From NCBI RefSeq assembly GCF_016427505.1, contig NZ_JAELXS010000005.1, forward strand, positions 248,001 through 312,000: a stretch of DNA of 64,000 nucleotides. Reading direction: 5' to 3'. A program made the translations under genes and the position numbers. Under the pieces are notes generated by a model that saw nothing but the letters and a program-made list of their open reading frames with translations, was not told the origin of the DNA and searched no databases. The first letter of the stretch is position 1; every line of letters starts with the position of its first letter. This stretch comes from Sphingomonas mollis. GTDB taxonomy: Bacteria; Pseudomonadota; Alphaproteobacteria; Sphingomonadales; Sphingomonadaceae. Shown in pieces: positions 21,523-31,201 of this stretch.

Positions 21523-22327
21523 TACCGACCGCGTAAGAACCGGCAGCAAAAATAGCGTCGCCCCGGACACCGAAGGTCCGGTGCGCAAGTGCATCCTGTC
21601 GCAGGACCGCGACGAGCGCGACCATCTGGTCCGACTCGCGCTGGCGCCCGATGGCCAGGTGCTGCCCGACGTGCGGGCCAAGGCGCCGGGTCGTGGCGCG
21701 TGGATCGGCGTGTCCCGCGTGGAACTGGAAGCGGCCTTCGCCAAGGGCCGGTTGCGCGGGGCGCTGGCACGCGCGTTCAAGACCGGCGACTTTACGCTGT
21801 CGCCCGACCTGCCCGCCCGGATCGCCGCCGCGCTGGAGCGCAATGCGCTCGACCGGCTGGGACTGGAAGCCAAGAGCGGGACGCTGTTGAGCGGCACCGA
21901 CAAGATCGAGGCGGCCGCCCGTTCGGGCCAGCTCCACGCCCTGTATCATGCCGCGGATGCGGGGGATGACGGGATGCGTAAACTGGCGCAGGCGTGGCGG
22001 GTCGGTCGCGACATGGAAGGTTCCGACCTGAAGGGGTTGGCGTTACCGATCGCTCGCCCCATATTGTCATTGGCGCTGGGACGCGAAAATGTGGTACACA
22101 TTGCGCTGACCGACCGCGCTGCGGCGAAGCGGGTGAGCGAAGCGCTCGACCGCTGGCTGCATTTCATCGGACCTGAACCCCTGACGGGCACCGCGCAGAG
22201 TAGCACTTTGCCAGGACCCAACTCGGCCCCTTGCGAAACGGCCTCGCAAGGCGCATCGGCGCACCGCTCCGTCCCAGACGGAACCGAGGCGTCACCGGCC
22301 GCGACTACGCACGAGGAATTTGAGTGA
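21503..22327 (+). CDS. ylxR: YlxR/DUF448 RNA-binding protein with L7Ae-like second domain
   Basis: The 274-residue product has a DUF448 domain (about 26-110) with PVRKCILSQ and the signature GRGAWIGVSR. An L7Ae/L30e-like region follows (about 112-222; AARSGQLHALYHAADAG, ILSLALGRENVVHIAL). This is the two-domain form usual in alphaproteobacteria between nusA and infB. The ATG at 21503 has GGAGG 7 nt upstream and overlaps the tautomerase gene by 20 bp. The last 50 residues are low-complexity and coincide with a small DNA palindrome (22229-22251). It overlaps infB by GTGA. Confidence 0.9.
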   Translation: MRTPRNDTDRVRTGSKNSVAPDTEGPVRKCILSQDRDERDHLVRLALAPDGQVLPDVRAKAPGRGAWIGVSRVELEAAFAKGRLRGALARAFKTGDFTLSPDLPARIAAALERNALDRLGLEAKSGTLLSGTDKIEAAARSGQLHALYHAADAGDDGMRKLAQAWRVGRDMEGSDLKGLALPIARPILSLALGRENVVHIALTDRAAAKRVSEALDRWLHFIGPEPLTGTAQSSTLPGPNSAPCETASQGASAHRSVPDGTEASPAATTHEEFE

Positions 22328-25191
22328 GCGACACCGACAACGACAAGCCGAAGCTCGGAATGCGCGCGCCCCTGGGGCTGCGCCGCACGGTCGAGACCGG
22401 CAAGGTGAAGCAGAGCTTCAGCCACGGCCGTTCGAACACGGTGATCGTGGAGACGAAGAAGGCGCGCGTCCTGCGTCGCCCTGGCGATCCCGCCCCTGCC
22501 GCCGAAGCGCCCGCCGCCGTCGAGACCGCACCGGTTGCGGCGCCGGTTCCGGTCGCCCCTGCGCCCGTGCCACGCCCGGCACCGTCGAACGAGACGGCGC
22601 AGGAGCGTCAGGCCCGGCTGCTGCGCGATGCCGAGGACCAGCGGATGCATTCGCTGGAGGACAATCGTCGTCGCGAGGAAGCCGCGCGTGCGCAGGCCGC
22701 CGAGGACGAGCGCGCCCGCGCCGCCGAACGCGCGCTGGCCGCACAGGCGCCCACACCGACGCCGGAACCCGCTCCCCAGCCGGCTCCTGCCCCGGCACCC
22801 GTACCGGTAGAGGCCGTCGCCGCACCGGCGCCCGCCCCCGCACCCACCGTGGCGACGCCCGCAGGCCGTGGTTTCCGCCCGGTCGAACGGCCCGTGCCGG
22901 TCGCCGAGCCGGAGCCCGCACCCGCCCCCGTGGCCGAAGCGGCCGCACCGGTCGCGGCACCTGCGCCGACCCCGGCACCGGCTCCCACACCCGCGCCTGC
23001 TCCGACCAGGCTGGTCGCGCCGGTTCGTGTCGCGGCGCCGACGCCGCCACCGGTCGTCGAGCTGACGCGCGATCCGTCGATGCCGGCACCGCGCCGGTTC
23101 TCGCCGGTCGCCCGCCCGGAAATCCCGAAGCCGCAGCCCAAGCCCGTCGAGCAGCCCGCTCCCGCGCCGGTCGCCGCGGCCTCCGCGCCATCGGGCGGTG
23201 GTGCGTCGAGCGCCGGTCGGCCGATGCCCGCCGGTCAGGCGACGCCGCGCAATGCGCCGCCCAGCCGTCCGCAGCAGCGTGACCGCAAGGGCGACGAGCG
23301 GCGCGGCGGCAAGCTGACCGTCAACCGCGCGCTCGGCGACGATGGTGCGCGGTCGCGCAGCCTCGCCGCGCTGAAACGTGCGCGTGAGAAGGAAAAGCGT
23401 GGTTTTGGCGGTCCGCGCGAGGTGCAGGCCAAGCAGGTCCGCGACGTGCAGGTGCCCGATTCGATCACGGTGCAGGAACTCGCCAACCGCATGGCGGAAA
23501 AGGGTGCCGACCTGGTCAAGACGCTGTTCAAGATGGGCATGCCCGTCACGATGACTCAGTCGATCGATCAGGACACTGCCGAATTGCTGGTGACCGAATT
23601 CGGCCACAACATCGTCCGCGTCAGCGATTCGGACATCGATCTGGTCTATGACACCACCGAGGATGCGGTCGATACGCTGCGTCCGCGTCCCCCGGTCGTC
23701 ACGATCATGGGTCACGTCGATCACGGCAAGACGTCGCTGCTCGACGCGCTGCGCGGCACCGATGTGGTGCGCGGCGAGGCCGGTGGCATCACCCAGCATA
23801 TCGGCGCCTATCAGGTCACGCTGAAGGACAAGTCGAAGGTCACGTTCCTCGACACGCCGGGCCATGAGGCGTTCACCCAGATGCGCGCCCGCGGCGCCGA
23901 CATCACGGATATCGTGGTGCTGGTGGTGGCGGCCGACGACGGGCTGATGCCGCAGACGATCGAGGCGATCAATCACACCAAGGCGGCCGGCGTGCCGATG
24001 ATCGTGGCGATCAACAAGATCGACAAGCACGAGGCGAATGCCCAGCGTATCCGCGAGCGCCTGTTGAGCGAAGAGGTCGTGGTCGAGGAAATGGGCGGCG
24101 AGGTCCAGGACGTCGAGGTTTCCGCGTTGAAGAAGACCGGTCTCGATACGCTGATCGAGAAGATCCAGTTGCAGGCCGAACTGCTCGAACTGACCGCCAA
24201 CCCCGATCGCGCCGCCGAAGGCACGGTGATCGAGGCGAAGCTGGACAAGGGCCGTGGTCCGGTCGCGACGGTGCTCGTCAATCGCGGGACGCTGAAGATC
24301 GGCGACATCTTCGTTGTCGGTGCGGAGAGCGGCAAGGTCCGGGCGCTGGTCGACGACAAGGGTCGCCAGTTGAAGGAAGCCGGCCCCTCGATGCCGGTCG
24401 AGGTGCTCGGCCTGTCCGGTGTGCCGTCGGCGGGTGATCCGTTGCAGGTCGTCGAGAACGAGGCGCGTGCCCGTGAGGTCGCTGCCTATCGCCAGAGCGT
24501 GCTGACGCAGAAGCGCACCACGACCGCCCCGGCGAGTTTGGAGAGCATGTTCTCGGCGCTGAAGGCCAATGCCGCGATCGAGTATCCGCTCGTCGTGAAG
24601 GCCGATACGCAGGGAACGGTCGAGGCGATCGTCGCGTCGATCAACAAGATCTCGACCGATCTCATCAAGGCACGGGTGCTGCACTCGGGCGTGGGTGGCA
24701 TCACCGAGAGCGACGTGACGCTGGCGGGTGCATCGGGCGCTCCGATCATCGGCTTCAACGTCCGCGCCAATGCCAAGGCACGCGAGATCGCCGATCGGCA
24801 GAAGGTGGCGTTGAAGTACTACGACGTCATCTATGACCTGATCGACGAAATCCGCGCCGGCATGGCGGGCGAGCTTGGGCCCGAGGCTTTCGAAACGGTC
24901 GTCGGCCGCGCCGAAATCCGCGAGGTCTTCTCGGCCGGTAAGCACGGCAAGGCCGCTGGTCTGCTCGTTACCGAGGGCAATATCCGCAAGGCGCTCAAGG
25001 CACGTATCACCCGGGCGGATGTCATCATCTACCAGGGCGAGATCGCCAGCCTTCGTCGCTTCAAGGACGATGTGCCGGAAGTCCGCGCCGGTCTGGAGTG
25101 CGGCGTGACGTTCACGCAGAACTTCGTCGACATCAAGCCGGGCGATTATCTCGAAACGTTCGAAGTCGAGATGCGCGAACGGACCCTGTGA
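22324..25191 (+). CDS. infB: Translation initiation factor IF-2
   Basis: The 955-residue product starts at GTG (22324, GTGA overlap with ylxR). An N-terminal IF2 region (about 8-40) is followed by a very long Ala/Pro/Glu-rich linker (about 55-330). A second IF2_N domain is at about 375-430, then the GTPase domain with GHVDHGKT (463-470), DTPGH (510-514) and NKID (564-567). Domain II, III and the fMet-tRNA-binding C-terminus follow. It directs initiator tRNA to the ribosome. The linker is longer than in E. coli but usual for alphaproteobacteria. Confidence 0.98.
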   Translation: MSDTDNDKPKLGMRAPLGLRRTVETGKVKQSFSHGRSNTVIVETKKARVLRRPGDPAPAAEAPAAVETAPVAAPVPVAPAPVPRPAPSNETAQERQARLLRDAEDQRMHSLEDNRRREEAARAQAAEDERARAAERALAAQAPTPTPEPAPQPAPAPAPVPVEAVAAPAPAPAPTVATPAGRGFRPVERPVPVAEPEPAPAPVAEAAAPVAAPAPTPAPAPTPAPAPTRLVAPVRVAAPTPPPVVELTRDPSMPAPRRFSPVARPEIPKPQPKPVEQPAPAPVAAASAPSGGGASSAGRPMPAGQATPRNAPPSRPQQRDRKGDERRGGKLTVNRALGDDGARSRSLAALKRAREKEKRGFGGPREVQAKQVRDVQVPDSITVQELANRMAEKGADLVKTLFKMGMPVTMTQSIDQDTAELLVTEFGHNIVRVSDSDIDLVYDTTEDAVDTLRPRPPVVTIMGHVDHGKTSLLDALRGTDVVRGEAGGITQHIGAYQVTLKDKSKVTFLDTPGHEAFTQMRARGADITDIVVLVVAADDGLMPQTIEAINHTKAAGVPMIVAINKIDKHEANAQRIRERLLSEEVVVEEMGGEVQDVEVSALKKTGLDTLIEKIQLQAELLELTANPDRAAEGTVIEAKLDKGRGPVATVLVNRGTLKIGDIFVVGAESGKVRALVDDKGRQLKEAGPSMPVEVLGLSGVPSAGDPLQVVENEARAREVAAYRQSVLTQKRTTTAPASLESMFSALKANAAIEYPLVVKADTQGTVEAIVASINKISTDLIKARVLHSGVGGITESDVTLAGASGAPIIGFNVRANAKAREIADRQKVALKYYDVIYDLIDEIRAGMAGELGPEAFETVVGRAEIREVFSAGKHGKAAGLLVTEGNIRKALKARITRADVIIYQGEIASLRRFKDDVPEVRAGLECGVTFTQNFVDIKPGDYLETFEVEMRERTL

Positions 25192-25198
25192 TGAATCT

Positions 25199-25315
25199 AT
25201 CCTCTCCCCTTCAAGGGAGAGGGTGTCGAGCGCAGCGACGGCGGGAGAGGGGAAGTGTGGGACGGTAGCGATACTGCCCCTCTCCCCGGCCCTCTCCCCT
25301 GAAGGGGAGAGGGAG
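25199..25315. repeat. Palindromic repeat pair in the infB-rbfA gap
   Basis: Two hairpins fill most of the 130-bp gap: CCTCTCCCCTTCAAGGGAGAGG at the left, and CCCTCTCCCC (25290-25299), TGAA loop, GGGGAGAGGG (25304-25313) at the right. The right arm runs into the purine-rich sequence that serves as ribosome binding site of rbfA. Sequence relatives occur at 4.3, 42.2 and 57 kb. Confidence 0.75.
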
Positions 25316-25321
25316 CATTTC

Positions 25322-25708
25322 ATGAATAAAGAACCACAGGAAAAGTCGGTCCGCACGCTGCGCGTCGGCGAACAGATACGCCATATCCTGTCGGGTATCC
25401 TGCAGCGCGGCGACGTGCACGACGAGACGCTGGCGAAGCATCTCGTCTCCGTCACCGAAGTACGGATGTCGTCCGACCTTCGCCATGCAACCGTGTTCGT
25501 CAAACCCCTGCTGGGCAAGGACGAGGCCGCGGTGTTGAAGGCACTGCGCACCAATACCGCCTATCTGCAACGCGAGGTCGCTAACCGCGTACAGACCAAA
25601 TACGCCGCCAAGCTGAAATTCCTCGCCGACGAGAGTTTCGACGAAGGCAGCCATATCGATCAGCTGTTGCGTGCCCCGAAGGTGGCGCAGGATTTGGCGG
25701 ACGATTGA
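25322..25708 (+). CDS. rbfA: 30S ribosome-binding factor RbfA
   Basis: The 128-residue product from ATG 25322 ([20 protein letters not shown]) has the KH-type fold motifs [18 protein letters not shown] and the C-terminal [19 protein letters not shown] typical of RbfA. It is a cold-shock 30S maturation factor. The ribosome binding site (GGGAG at about 25311-25315) is part of the right arm of a palindromic repeat. Unlike in most relatives it is not directly followed by truB; three genes intervene. Confidence 0.95.
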   Translation: MNKEPQEKSVRTLRVGEQIRHILSGILQRGDVHDETLAKHLVSVTEVRMSSDLRHATVFVKPLLGKDEAAVLKALRTNTAYLQREVANRVQTKYAAKLKFLADESFDEGSHIDQLLRAPKVAQDLADD

Positions 25709-25739
25709 CGATATCGTGCCACGTCATCATCCTGAATCC

Positions 25740-25904
25740 ATGAGCGGGCATGTGGTGATGAATGATCGTGGCCGGGTCACCCTGCCCGCCGAGACGCTGG
25801 AGGCGATGGGCTGGCGGCCCGGCCAGAGCCTTCGCCTGACCGTATCGAATGGCGCGATCGTCATCGAACCATATCCGAAGACCCGCGAACCTTTGCGATC
25901 ATGA
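25740..25904 (+). CDS. AbrB/MazE-like SpoVT-AbrB domain protein
   Basis: The 54-residue product (MSGHVVMNDRGRVTLPAETLEAMGWRPGQ split over 1-29) has the swapped-hairpin AbrB fold signature: V.NDRGRVTLPAE, then a GW.PGQ.L turn and VIEP. Such proteins bind DNA as dimers and are often antitoxins of PIN or MazF toxins. No toxin gene follows; the next gene, overlapping by ATGA, encodes a signal-peptide protein. A free-standing regulator or an orphan antitoxin is possible. Confidence 0.72.
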   Translation: MSGHVVMNDRGRVTLPAETLEAMGWRPGQSLRLTVSNGAIVIEPYPKTREPLRS

Positions 25905-26605
25905 TGAAGACGTGGGTGCTGGCCATGGCGATGACGGTCGGTTTGGCGACGCTATGCGGTTCGAAGGTGGCGGAGGCCGTCCAGATCGGCGCACTTTCAA
26001 CCGATTGCAAGGCGAGCGGTTTCGATCGCGGCCATCGGGCTTATCAGTTCGTGGCGACCTGCGCTGGCCGGGCCATGTCGCCTGATGGCCGTTACGCGAT
26101 CGTACAGCGCGCCTATCGCGACCATCAGCCACCCATAGAACTGCAAACTGCGGGCGGGCGGGTGGTTGCGCGACTACCCGAACTGTCGGACGATATGCCA
26201 TTCGTCGTTCTGTGGTCGCCCGATTCGCGGCGGATAGCCGTCAATCATCATGTCGGCTCGTTCATGGACGATCTTCGGCTCTTCGAGATCGTCGGCAATA
26301 AGGTCGTCCCACGATCGGCGTTGATCGTGGCGGCCAAACATCTTGCCGTGCAACGTTTTCGCTGCCTTTCGCCGGGCGCCGTATTGCCCAACGCGGCGCG
26401 ATGGTCCGCAGATGGTCATCGCCTGATGATCGTGACCGTCAGTTCGCTGTACGCCTGTAGCGACACGGCGAAGGCCGGTGACTGGTGGCCGTTATGGATG
26501 ATCGGCGATGTGCGGACGGGGCGGATTGATCCGGCTTCGATCCGTATCGACAAAGCGGATGGCCCCTTACGCGAACCACGCGATACGCTCTATCGCGGAT
26601 TCTGA
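25901..26605 (+). CDS. Exported hypothetical protein with WD40/PD40-like repeats
   Basis: The 234-residue product has a signal peptide (MKTWVLAMAMTVGLATLCGS...EA) and repeated SPDGRYAIV / SPDSRRIAV / SADGHRLMIV motifs at about 70, 108 and 165. These suggest short beta-propeller (PD40) blades. Four Cys in the mature part could form disulfides. No enzyme motif. It overlaps the AbrB-like gene (ATGA) and tdk (one base). Its composition appears slightly less GC-rich than its neighbours. Function unknown; periplasmic location inferred. Confidence 0.65.
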   Translation: MMKTWVLAMAMTVGLATLCGSKVAEAVQIGALSTDCKASGFDRGHRAYQFVATCAGRAMSPDGRYAIVQRAYRDHQPPIELQTAGGRVVARLPELSDDMPFVVLWSPDSRRIAVNHHVGSFMDDLRLFEIVGNKVVPRSALIVAAKHLAVQRFRCLSPGAVLPNAARWSADGHRLMIVTVSSLYACSDTAKAGDWWPLWMIGDVRTGRIDPASIRIDKADGPLREPRDTLYRGF

Positions 26606-27183
26606 TGGCCAAGCTCTATTTCTACTACGCCAGCATGAACGCGGGCAAATCGACCAACCTGTTGCAGGCGGATTTCAATTACCGTGAGCGGGGGATGGCG
26701 ACGATGCTGTTCACCGCCGCCCTGGACGATCGGTATGCGGCGGGGACGATCGCGTCGCGGATCGGGCTGTCGGCGCCGGCCACGATGTTCGATGCGGATA
26801 CCGATCTGGAACGCTGTGTCGTCGATCGTCACGCTCATGATGCGCTGTCATGCGTGCTGGTCGACGAAGCACAGTTTCTGTCGCCGGCACAGGTGGATCA
26901 ACTGGCGCGCATCTGCGACCGGGTCGGGATACCCGTCCTCGCCTATGGCCTGCGCACCGATTTTCGGGGGGCGCTGTTCCCCGGTTCGGCGCGGTTGCTG
27001 GCGCTGGCGGACGAGCTGACGGAGATCAAGTCGGTGTGCGTGTGCGGGCGCAAGGCGACGATGAACCTGCGCGTCGATACCGATGGCCGGGCGTTGGCGG
27101 AGGGGTGCCAGACCGAAATCGGCGGCAACGACCGCTATGTCGCGCTGTGCCGGCGGCATTTCAGCGAGGCGCTGGAGAACTGA
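26605..27183 (+). CDS. tdk: Thymidine kinase
   Basis: The 192-residue product is a type II thymidine kinase. The P-loop ASMNAGKST is at residues 9-17, the catalytic Glu88 in VDEAQFL, and the lasso/substrate region GLRTDFRGALFPGSARLL at about 113-130. Zinc cysteines lie in CVCGRKA, EGCQTE and LCRRHF. It phosphorylates thymidine for dTTP salvage in the cytoplasm. It begins in a TGATG overlap with the preceding gene and lies 41 bp before truB. Confidence 0.95.
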   Translation: MAKLYFYYASMNAGKSTNLLQADFNYRERGMATMLFTAALDDRYAAGTIASRIGLSAPATMFDADTDLERCVVDRHAHDALSCVLVDEAQFLSPAQVDQLARICDRVGIPVLAYGLRTDFRGALFPGSARLLALADELTEIKSVCVCGRKATMNLRVDTDGRALAEGCQTEIGGNDRYVALCRRHFSEALEN

Positions 27184-27224
27184 CGGGACTGGCATCGCCG
27201 GCCCGAGCCGCTATCGCCGCGCGG

Positions 27225-28244
27225 ATGCATGGCTGGATCATCCTCGACAAATCGCTGGGCCTCGGCTCGACCCAGGCCGTCTCCGCGGTGAAACGCGCGC
27301 TGCGTCAGGGCGGCTATGGCAAGTTCAAGGTGGGGCATGGCGGCACGCTCGATCCGCTGGCGACGGGGGTGTTGCCGATCGCGGTGGGCGAGGCGACGAA
27401 GCTGGCCGGGCGGTTGCTCGACAGCGACAAGATTTATGCCTTCACGATCCGGTTCGGGGAGCAGACCGACACGCTGGATGGCGAGGGGGCGGTGATTGCC
27501 ACTTCCCCGGTACGGCCGACGGCGGCAGCGGTGGAGGCGGTGCTGGCGCGTTTTACGGGGCCGATCGATCAGGTGCCGCCGGCCTATTCCGCGCTGAAGG
27601 TGGATGGCGAGCGGGCCTACGATCGCGCGCGGGCCGGGGAAGAGGTGGTGCTGAAGAGCCGGGCGGTGGTGATTCACGATCTGCAATCCTCCCCGGCACG
27701 GGGAGGGGGACCTCTCGTCGCAGACGAGGGGGGAAGGGGGATCGCCGCGAGCGCTTCGCCTGTGGAAGCCCCCCTCCACCATCCTTTGGATGGTCCCCCT
27801 CCCCGTGCCGGGGAGGAACTTGCCGAAGCGACGCTCGTCGCCCATGTGTCGAAGGGTACCTATATCCGCAGCCTCGCGCGCGACATCGCGCTGGCGCTCG
27901 GCACGGTCGGCCATGTCACCATGTTGCGGCGGATCAAGGCGGGGCCGTTCGGGCTGGCACAGGCGATAACGCTGGACAAACTGGCCGAATTGGGGCAGGC
28001 GCGCGCCCTTGAAGGCATACTCCTGCCGTTGAGGGCGGGGCTGGACGACATCCCGGCTTTTCCCCTCACCCCCGACCAGGCAGGGGCGCTCCGTCAGGGG
28101 CGTGTACTGGACGGGATCGCAGCCACCGATGGCGCGGCCTTTGCGATGCTCGACGACGTCCCCGTGGCGCTGGTCGATGTGATCGCAGGCGAGGTCCGCG
28201 TCGTCCGGGGTTTCAATCTGACGATGTCGAAGGAAGAATCATGA
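27225..28244 (+). CDS. truB: tRNA pseudouridine(55) synthase TruB, carrying an in-frame repeat-encoded insert
   Basis: The 339-residue product from ATG 27225 has the TruB signatures [15 protein letters not shown] (catalytic Asp43), [15 protein letters not shown] (about 110-124) and [13 protein letters not shown] (about 208-220). Between DLQ and LAEATL it contains about 44 extra residues (roughly 155-198, Pro/Gly/Ala/Arg-rich) encoded exactly by a palindromic DNA element, so it is longer than the usual 300 or so. The insert falls between two strands just before the KGTYIR motif, probably a surface loop, and the frame is kept. It makes pseudouridine 55 in the tRNA T-arm. It overlaps rpsO by ATGA. 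Confidence 0.94.
   Translation: MHGWIILDKSLGLGSTQAVSAVKRALRQGGYGKFKVGHGGTLDPLATGVLPIAVGEATKLAGRLLDSDKIYAFTIRFGEQTDTLDGEGAVIATSPVRPTAAAVEAVLARFTGPIDQVPPAYSALKVDGERAYDRARAGEEVVLKSRAVVIHDLQSSPARGGGPLVADEGGRGIAASASPVEAPLHHPLDGPPPRAGEELAEATLVAHVSKGTYIRSLARDIALALGTVGHVTMLRRIKAGPFGLAQAITLDKLAELGQARALEGILLPLRAGLDDIPAFPLTPDQAGALRQGRVLDGIAATDGAAFAMLDDVPVALVDVIAGEVRVVRGFNLTMSKEES
27687..27817. repeat. Palindromic element inside truB (perfect 26-bp terminal inverted repeats)
   Basis: The left arm 27687-27712 and right arm 27792-27817 are exact reverse complements (26 of 26). The left arm starts TCCTCCCCGGCACGGGGAGG. The 79-bp centre holds smaller palindromes, for example CCATCC-TTT-GGATGG near 27779-27793. 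The element is translated in frame, with no stop codon. It resembles in style the protein-invading palindromic elements of Rickettsia but has an unrelated sequence. Confidence 0.9.
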
Positions 28245-28510
28245 CGATCACCGCAGAGCGCAAGACCGAGCTCGTCAAGGAACACGCCCGCCAGGAAGGC
28301 GACACCGGCTCCCCCGAGGTGCAGGTCGCGATCCTGACCGAGCGGATTCGCAACCTGACCGAGCATTTCAAGGGTCACAAGAAGGACAACCATTCGCGCC
28401 GCGGGCTGCTGATGATGGTCAACAAGCGGCGTTCGCTGCTGGATTATCTCCGCAAGACCGAAGGCCAGCGTTATCTGGACCTGATCGCGAAGCTGGGTCT
28501 TCGCAAGTAA
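28241..28510 (+). CDS. rpsO: 30S ribosomal protein S15
   Basis: The 89-residue product is full-length S15: [18 protein letters not shown], the [32 protein letters not shown] core split over residues 41-70, and the end [11 protein letters not shown]. It binds 16S rRNA in the platform of the small subunit. It is coupled to truB by an ATGA overlap and followed by a strong terminator before pnp. Confidence 0.98.
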   Translation: MTITAERKTELVKEHARQEGDTGSPEVQVAILTERIRNLTEHFKGHKKDNHSRRGLLMMVNKRRSLLDYLRKTEGQRYLDLIAKLGLRK

Positions 28511-28514
28511 TCGG

Positions 28515-28540
28515 AAGGGCGCCCTTAGCGGCGCCCTTTT
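28515..28540 (+). terminator. Intrinsic terminator after rpsO
   Basis: AAGGGCGCC (28515-28523), 6-nt loop, GGCGCCCTT (28530-28538), a perfect 9-bp stem running into TTTT at 28537-28540. It separates the rimP-rpsO operon from pnp, possibly incompletely. Confidence 0.85.
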
Positions 28541-28667
28541 CGTATCTGCCCCATGCAATTCGGCGTGAGGGCACAGGGGCGACAACTCGCCCCATACCGC
28601 CACGGACCGGTTACGTTCGTGAGACAGGCCCCGGCCGGGATTGGCCCGCCGGAGTGAAGGAAATCAG

Positions 28668-31055
28668 ATGTTCGATACCAAGAAGGTAGAAATTCAGTGG
28701 GGCGGCAAGACGCTGACGCTGGAAACGGGCCGTGTCGCCCGTCAGGCCGACGGCGCGGTGCTCGCGACGCTCGGCGAAACGGTCGTTCTGTGCGCGGTGA
28801 CCGCCGCCAAGAACGTCAAGGAAGGGCAGGATTTCTTCCCGCTCACCGTGCATTATCAGGAGAAGTTCTCCTCCAGCGGCCGCATCCCCGGCGGCTTCTT
28901 CAAGCGCGAGCGTGGCGCGACCGAGCGTGAGACGCTGGTCAGCCGCCTGATCGATCGCCCGCTGCGCCCGCTGTTCCCGGAAGGTTTCTACAACGAGATC
29001 AACTGCATCGCGCAGGTGATGTCGTATGACGGCGAGAACGAGCCCGATCTGCTGGCGATGATCGCCGCATCGGCCGCGATGACGCTGTCGGGCGTGCCGT
29101 TCATGGGGCCGATCGGCGCCGCGCGCGTCGGTTACGAGAATGGCGAATATGTCCTGAACCCGTCGGACGCGCAGGTCGCCGCCGGCGAGCTGGACCTGAT
29201 GGTCGCCGCCACGCACGACGCGGTGATGATGGTGGAATCGGAAGCCAAGGAGCTGTCCGAGGACGTGATGCTGGGCGCGGTGATGTTCGCGCACAAGGCG
29301 TCGCAGCAGGTCATCGATGCGATCATCGATCTGGCCGAGCAGGCTGCCAAGGACCCGTGGGAGCTGAAGATCCAGGCCGACAAGGCCGAGGTCAAGGCCA
29401 AGCTGAAGAAGCTGATCGGCAAGGATCTGGAAGCAGCGTACAAGCTGACCGACAAGCAGCAGCGCCAGACCGCGATCAACGACGCCCGCGCCAAGGCGCG
29501 CGACGGCATGGCCGACCTGAAGGACGGCGATCCGCAAGGCTATCTCGCCGCGCTGAAGCTGGTGAAGAAGCTGGAGGCGGAGATCGTCCGCACCGCGATC
29601 TTGAAGACCGGCCGCCGCATCGACGGCCGCGACACGAAGACGGTCCGCCCGATCGCCGCGGAAGTCCACTTCCTGCCGCGCGCGCATGGTTCGGCGCTGT
29701 TCACCCGCGGCGAGACGCAGACCATCGCCACGACGACGCTGGGCACGCGCGATGCCGAGCAGATGATCGATGGCCTGAACGGCCTGAGCTATCAGCACTT
29801 CATGCTGCACTATAACTTCCCGCCATACTCGGTCGGTGAAGTCGGTCGGTTCGGGGCGCCTTCGCGTCGCGATATCGGTCACGGCAAGCTGGCATGGCGC
29901 GCGCTGCACGCCGTGCTGCCGACCAAGGAAGAGTTCCCGTACACGATCCGCGTGACGTCGGACATCACCGAGTCGAACGGCTCGTCGTCGATGGCCACCG
30001 TCTGCGGCGGGTCGCTGGCGCTGATGGATGCGGGCGTGCCGATCAAGCGTCCGGTTTCGGGCATCGCGATGGGCCTGATCCTTGAGGGCAAGGACTTCGC
30101 CGTCCTGTCCGACATTCTGGGCGACGAGGATCACCTCGGCGACATGGACTTCAAGGTCGCCGGCACGTCGGAAGGCATCACGAGCCTTCAGATGGACATC
30201 AAGATCGCCGGTATCACCGAGGAGATCATGAAGGTCGCGCTGGCACAGGCGCATGAGGGCCGCGCGCACATCCTGGGCGAAATGGCCAAGGCGCTCGATT
30301 CGACGCGGTCGGAACTGTCGGCGCACGCACCGCGCATCGAGAGCTTCACGATCGACAAGTCGAAGATCCGTGAAGTCATCGGCACCGGCGGCAAGGTGAT
30401 CCGCGAGATCGTCGCCACCACCGGCGCCAAGGTCGACATCGACGACGAGGGCGTCATCAAGGTGTCGTCGTCCGACCCTGCGCAGATCGAGGCGGCCATC
30501 GCCTGGATCAAGGGGCTGGTCGAAGAAGCCGAGGTCGGCAAGATCTATGACGGCAAGGTCGTCAATCTGGTCGATTTCGGGGCGTTCGTGAACTTCATGG
30601 GCGGCAAGGACGGCCTGGTCCATGTGTCCGAGATCAAGAACGAGCGCGTCGAGAAGGTGTCGGACGCCCTTTCCGAAGGTCAGGCCGTGAAGGTGAAGGT
30701 CCTCGAGATCGATCCGCGCGGCAAGGTTCGCCTGTCGATGCGCGTCGTCGATCAGGAAACCGGCGCTGAGCTGGAGGACACCCGTCCTGCCCGCGAACCG
30801 CGTGAAGGCGGCGATCGTGGTCCCCGTGGTCCGCGCAGCGGCGGCGGTGACCGTGATGGCGGTGGGCGTGATGGCGGCCGTGGCCCCCGTCGCGAAGGCG
30901 GCGGTGGCGGCGAAGGCCGTGGCGGCCCGCGTCGTGACCGTGGCGATCGCGGCCCCCGCGCCGAGGGTGGTGACCGTCCGCGTCGCGAAGGCGGCAACGA
31001 TGACGGTCCTGCACCCGAGTTCGCGCCGGCGTTCCTGAACAACGATCGCGACTGA
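28668..31055 (+). CDS. pnp: Polyribonucleotide nucleotidyltransferase (PNPase)
   Basis: The ATG at 28668 ([11 protein letters not shown]) has AAGGAA about 7 nt upstream. The 795-residue product has two RNase PH domains (about 12-145 and 325-460; [33 protein letters not shown] split, [16 protein letters not shown]), a KH domain ([15 protein letters not shown], about 565-580) and an S1 domain ([17 protein letters not shown], about 627-643). A Gly/Arg/Asp-rich tail (about 712-795) is low complexity. It degrades RNA 3' to 5' with phosphate and may be anchored to RNase E through the tail. The 160-bp gap to rpsO holds GC-rich hairpins, possibly for autoregulation. Confidence 0.97.
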   Translation: MFDTKKVEIQWGGKTLTLETGRVARQADGAVLATLGETVVLCAVTAAKNVKEGQDFFPLTVHYQEKFSSSGRIPGGFFKRERGATERETLVSRLIDRPLRPLFPEGFYNEINCIAQVMSYDGENEPDLLAMIAASAAMTLSGVPFMGPIGAARVGYENGEYVLNPSDAQVAAGELDLMVAATHDAVMMVESEAKELSEDVMLGAVMFAHKASQQVIDAIIDLAEQAAKDPWELKIQADKAEVKAKLKKLIGKDLEAAYKLTDKQQRQTAINDARAKARDGMADLKDGDPQGYLAALKLVKKLEAEIVRTAILKTGRRIDGRDTKTVRPIAAEVHFLPRAHGSALFTRGETQTIATTTLGTRDAEQMIDGLNGLSYQHFMLHYNFPPYSVGEVGRFGAPSRRDIGHGKLAWRALHAVLPTKEEFPYTIRVTSDITESNGSSSMATVCGGSLALMDAGVPIKRPVSGIAMGLILEGKDFAVLSDILGDEDHLGDMDFKVAGTSEGITSLQMDIKIAGITEEIMKVALAQAHEGRAHILGEMAKALDSTRSELSAHAPRIESFTIDKSKIREVIGTGGKVIREIVATTGAKVDIDDEGVIKVSSSDPAQIEAAIAWIKGLVEEAEVGKIYDGKVVNLVDFGAFVNFMGGKDGLVHVSEIKNERVEKVSDALSEGQAVKVKVLEIDPRGKVRLSMRVVDQETGAELEDTRPAREPREGGDRGPRGPRSGGGDRDGGGRDGGRGPRREGGGGGEGRGGPRRDRGDRGPRAEGGDRPRREGGNDDGPAPEFAPAFLNNDRD

Positions 31056-31083
31056 TACACGCCGGGCACGGCCGAACGACATG

Positions 31084-31113
31084 AAAAGGCCCGGAATGAT
31101 CCGGGCCTTTTTT
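31084..31113 (+). terminator. Intrinsic terminator after pnp
   Basis: AAAAGGCCCGGA (31084-31095), ATGA loop, TCCGGGCCTTTT (31100-31111): a perfect 12-bp stem with a run of six T ending at 31113. Confidence 0.93.
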
Positions 31114-31201
31114 CCGTCATGACTATGTTCGGAACGGAGCAGTCATCAACATCGTGTCAGGAATTTTCGCCTAGGCCAGCCGTCCTCAAGGAGGACATCA
31201 A

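Noticed and set aside
22324..23340. Pro/Ala repeats in IF-2 as an unusual repeat protein
   Set aside because: A long Ala/Pro/Glu linker is normal in alphaproteobacterial IF-2.
21946..25554. A 1202-codon open frame antisense to infB and rbfA
   Set aside because: It is Arg/His/Asp-rich and matches no family; long antisense frames are expected opposite high-GC genes such as IF-2, which is certain here.
25740..26605. A toxin-antitoxin pair (AbrB-like plus following gene)
   Set aside because: The second product has a signal peptide and propeller-like repeats, not PIN, MazF or RelE features.
30780..31055. Gly/Arg-rich end of pnp as a frameshift artefact
   Set aside because: RG-rich PNPase tails are common in this lineage and the frame ends cleanly before a strong terminator.
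28611..31082. An 823-codon open frame antisense to pnp
   Set aside because: Same reason: a compositional shadow of PNPase with no recognisable domain or ribosome binding site.
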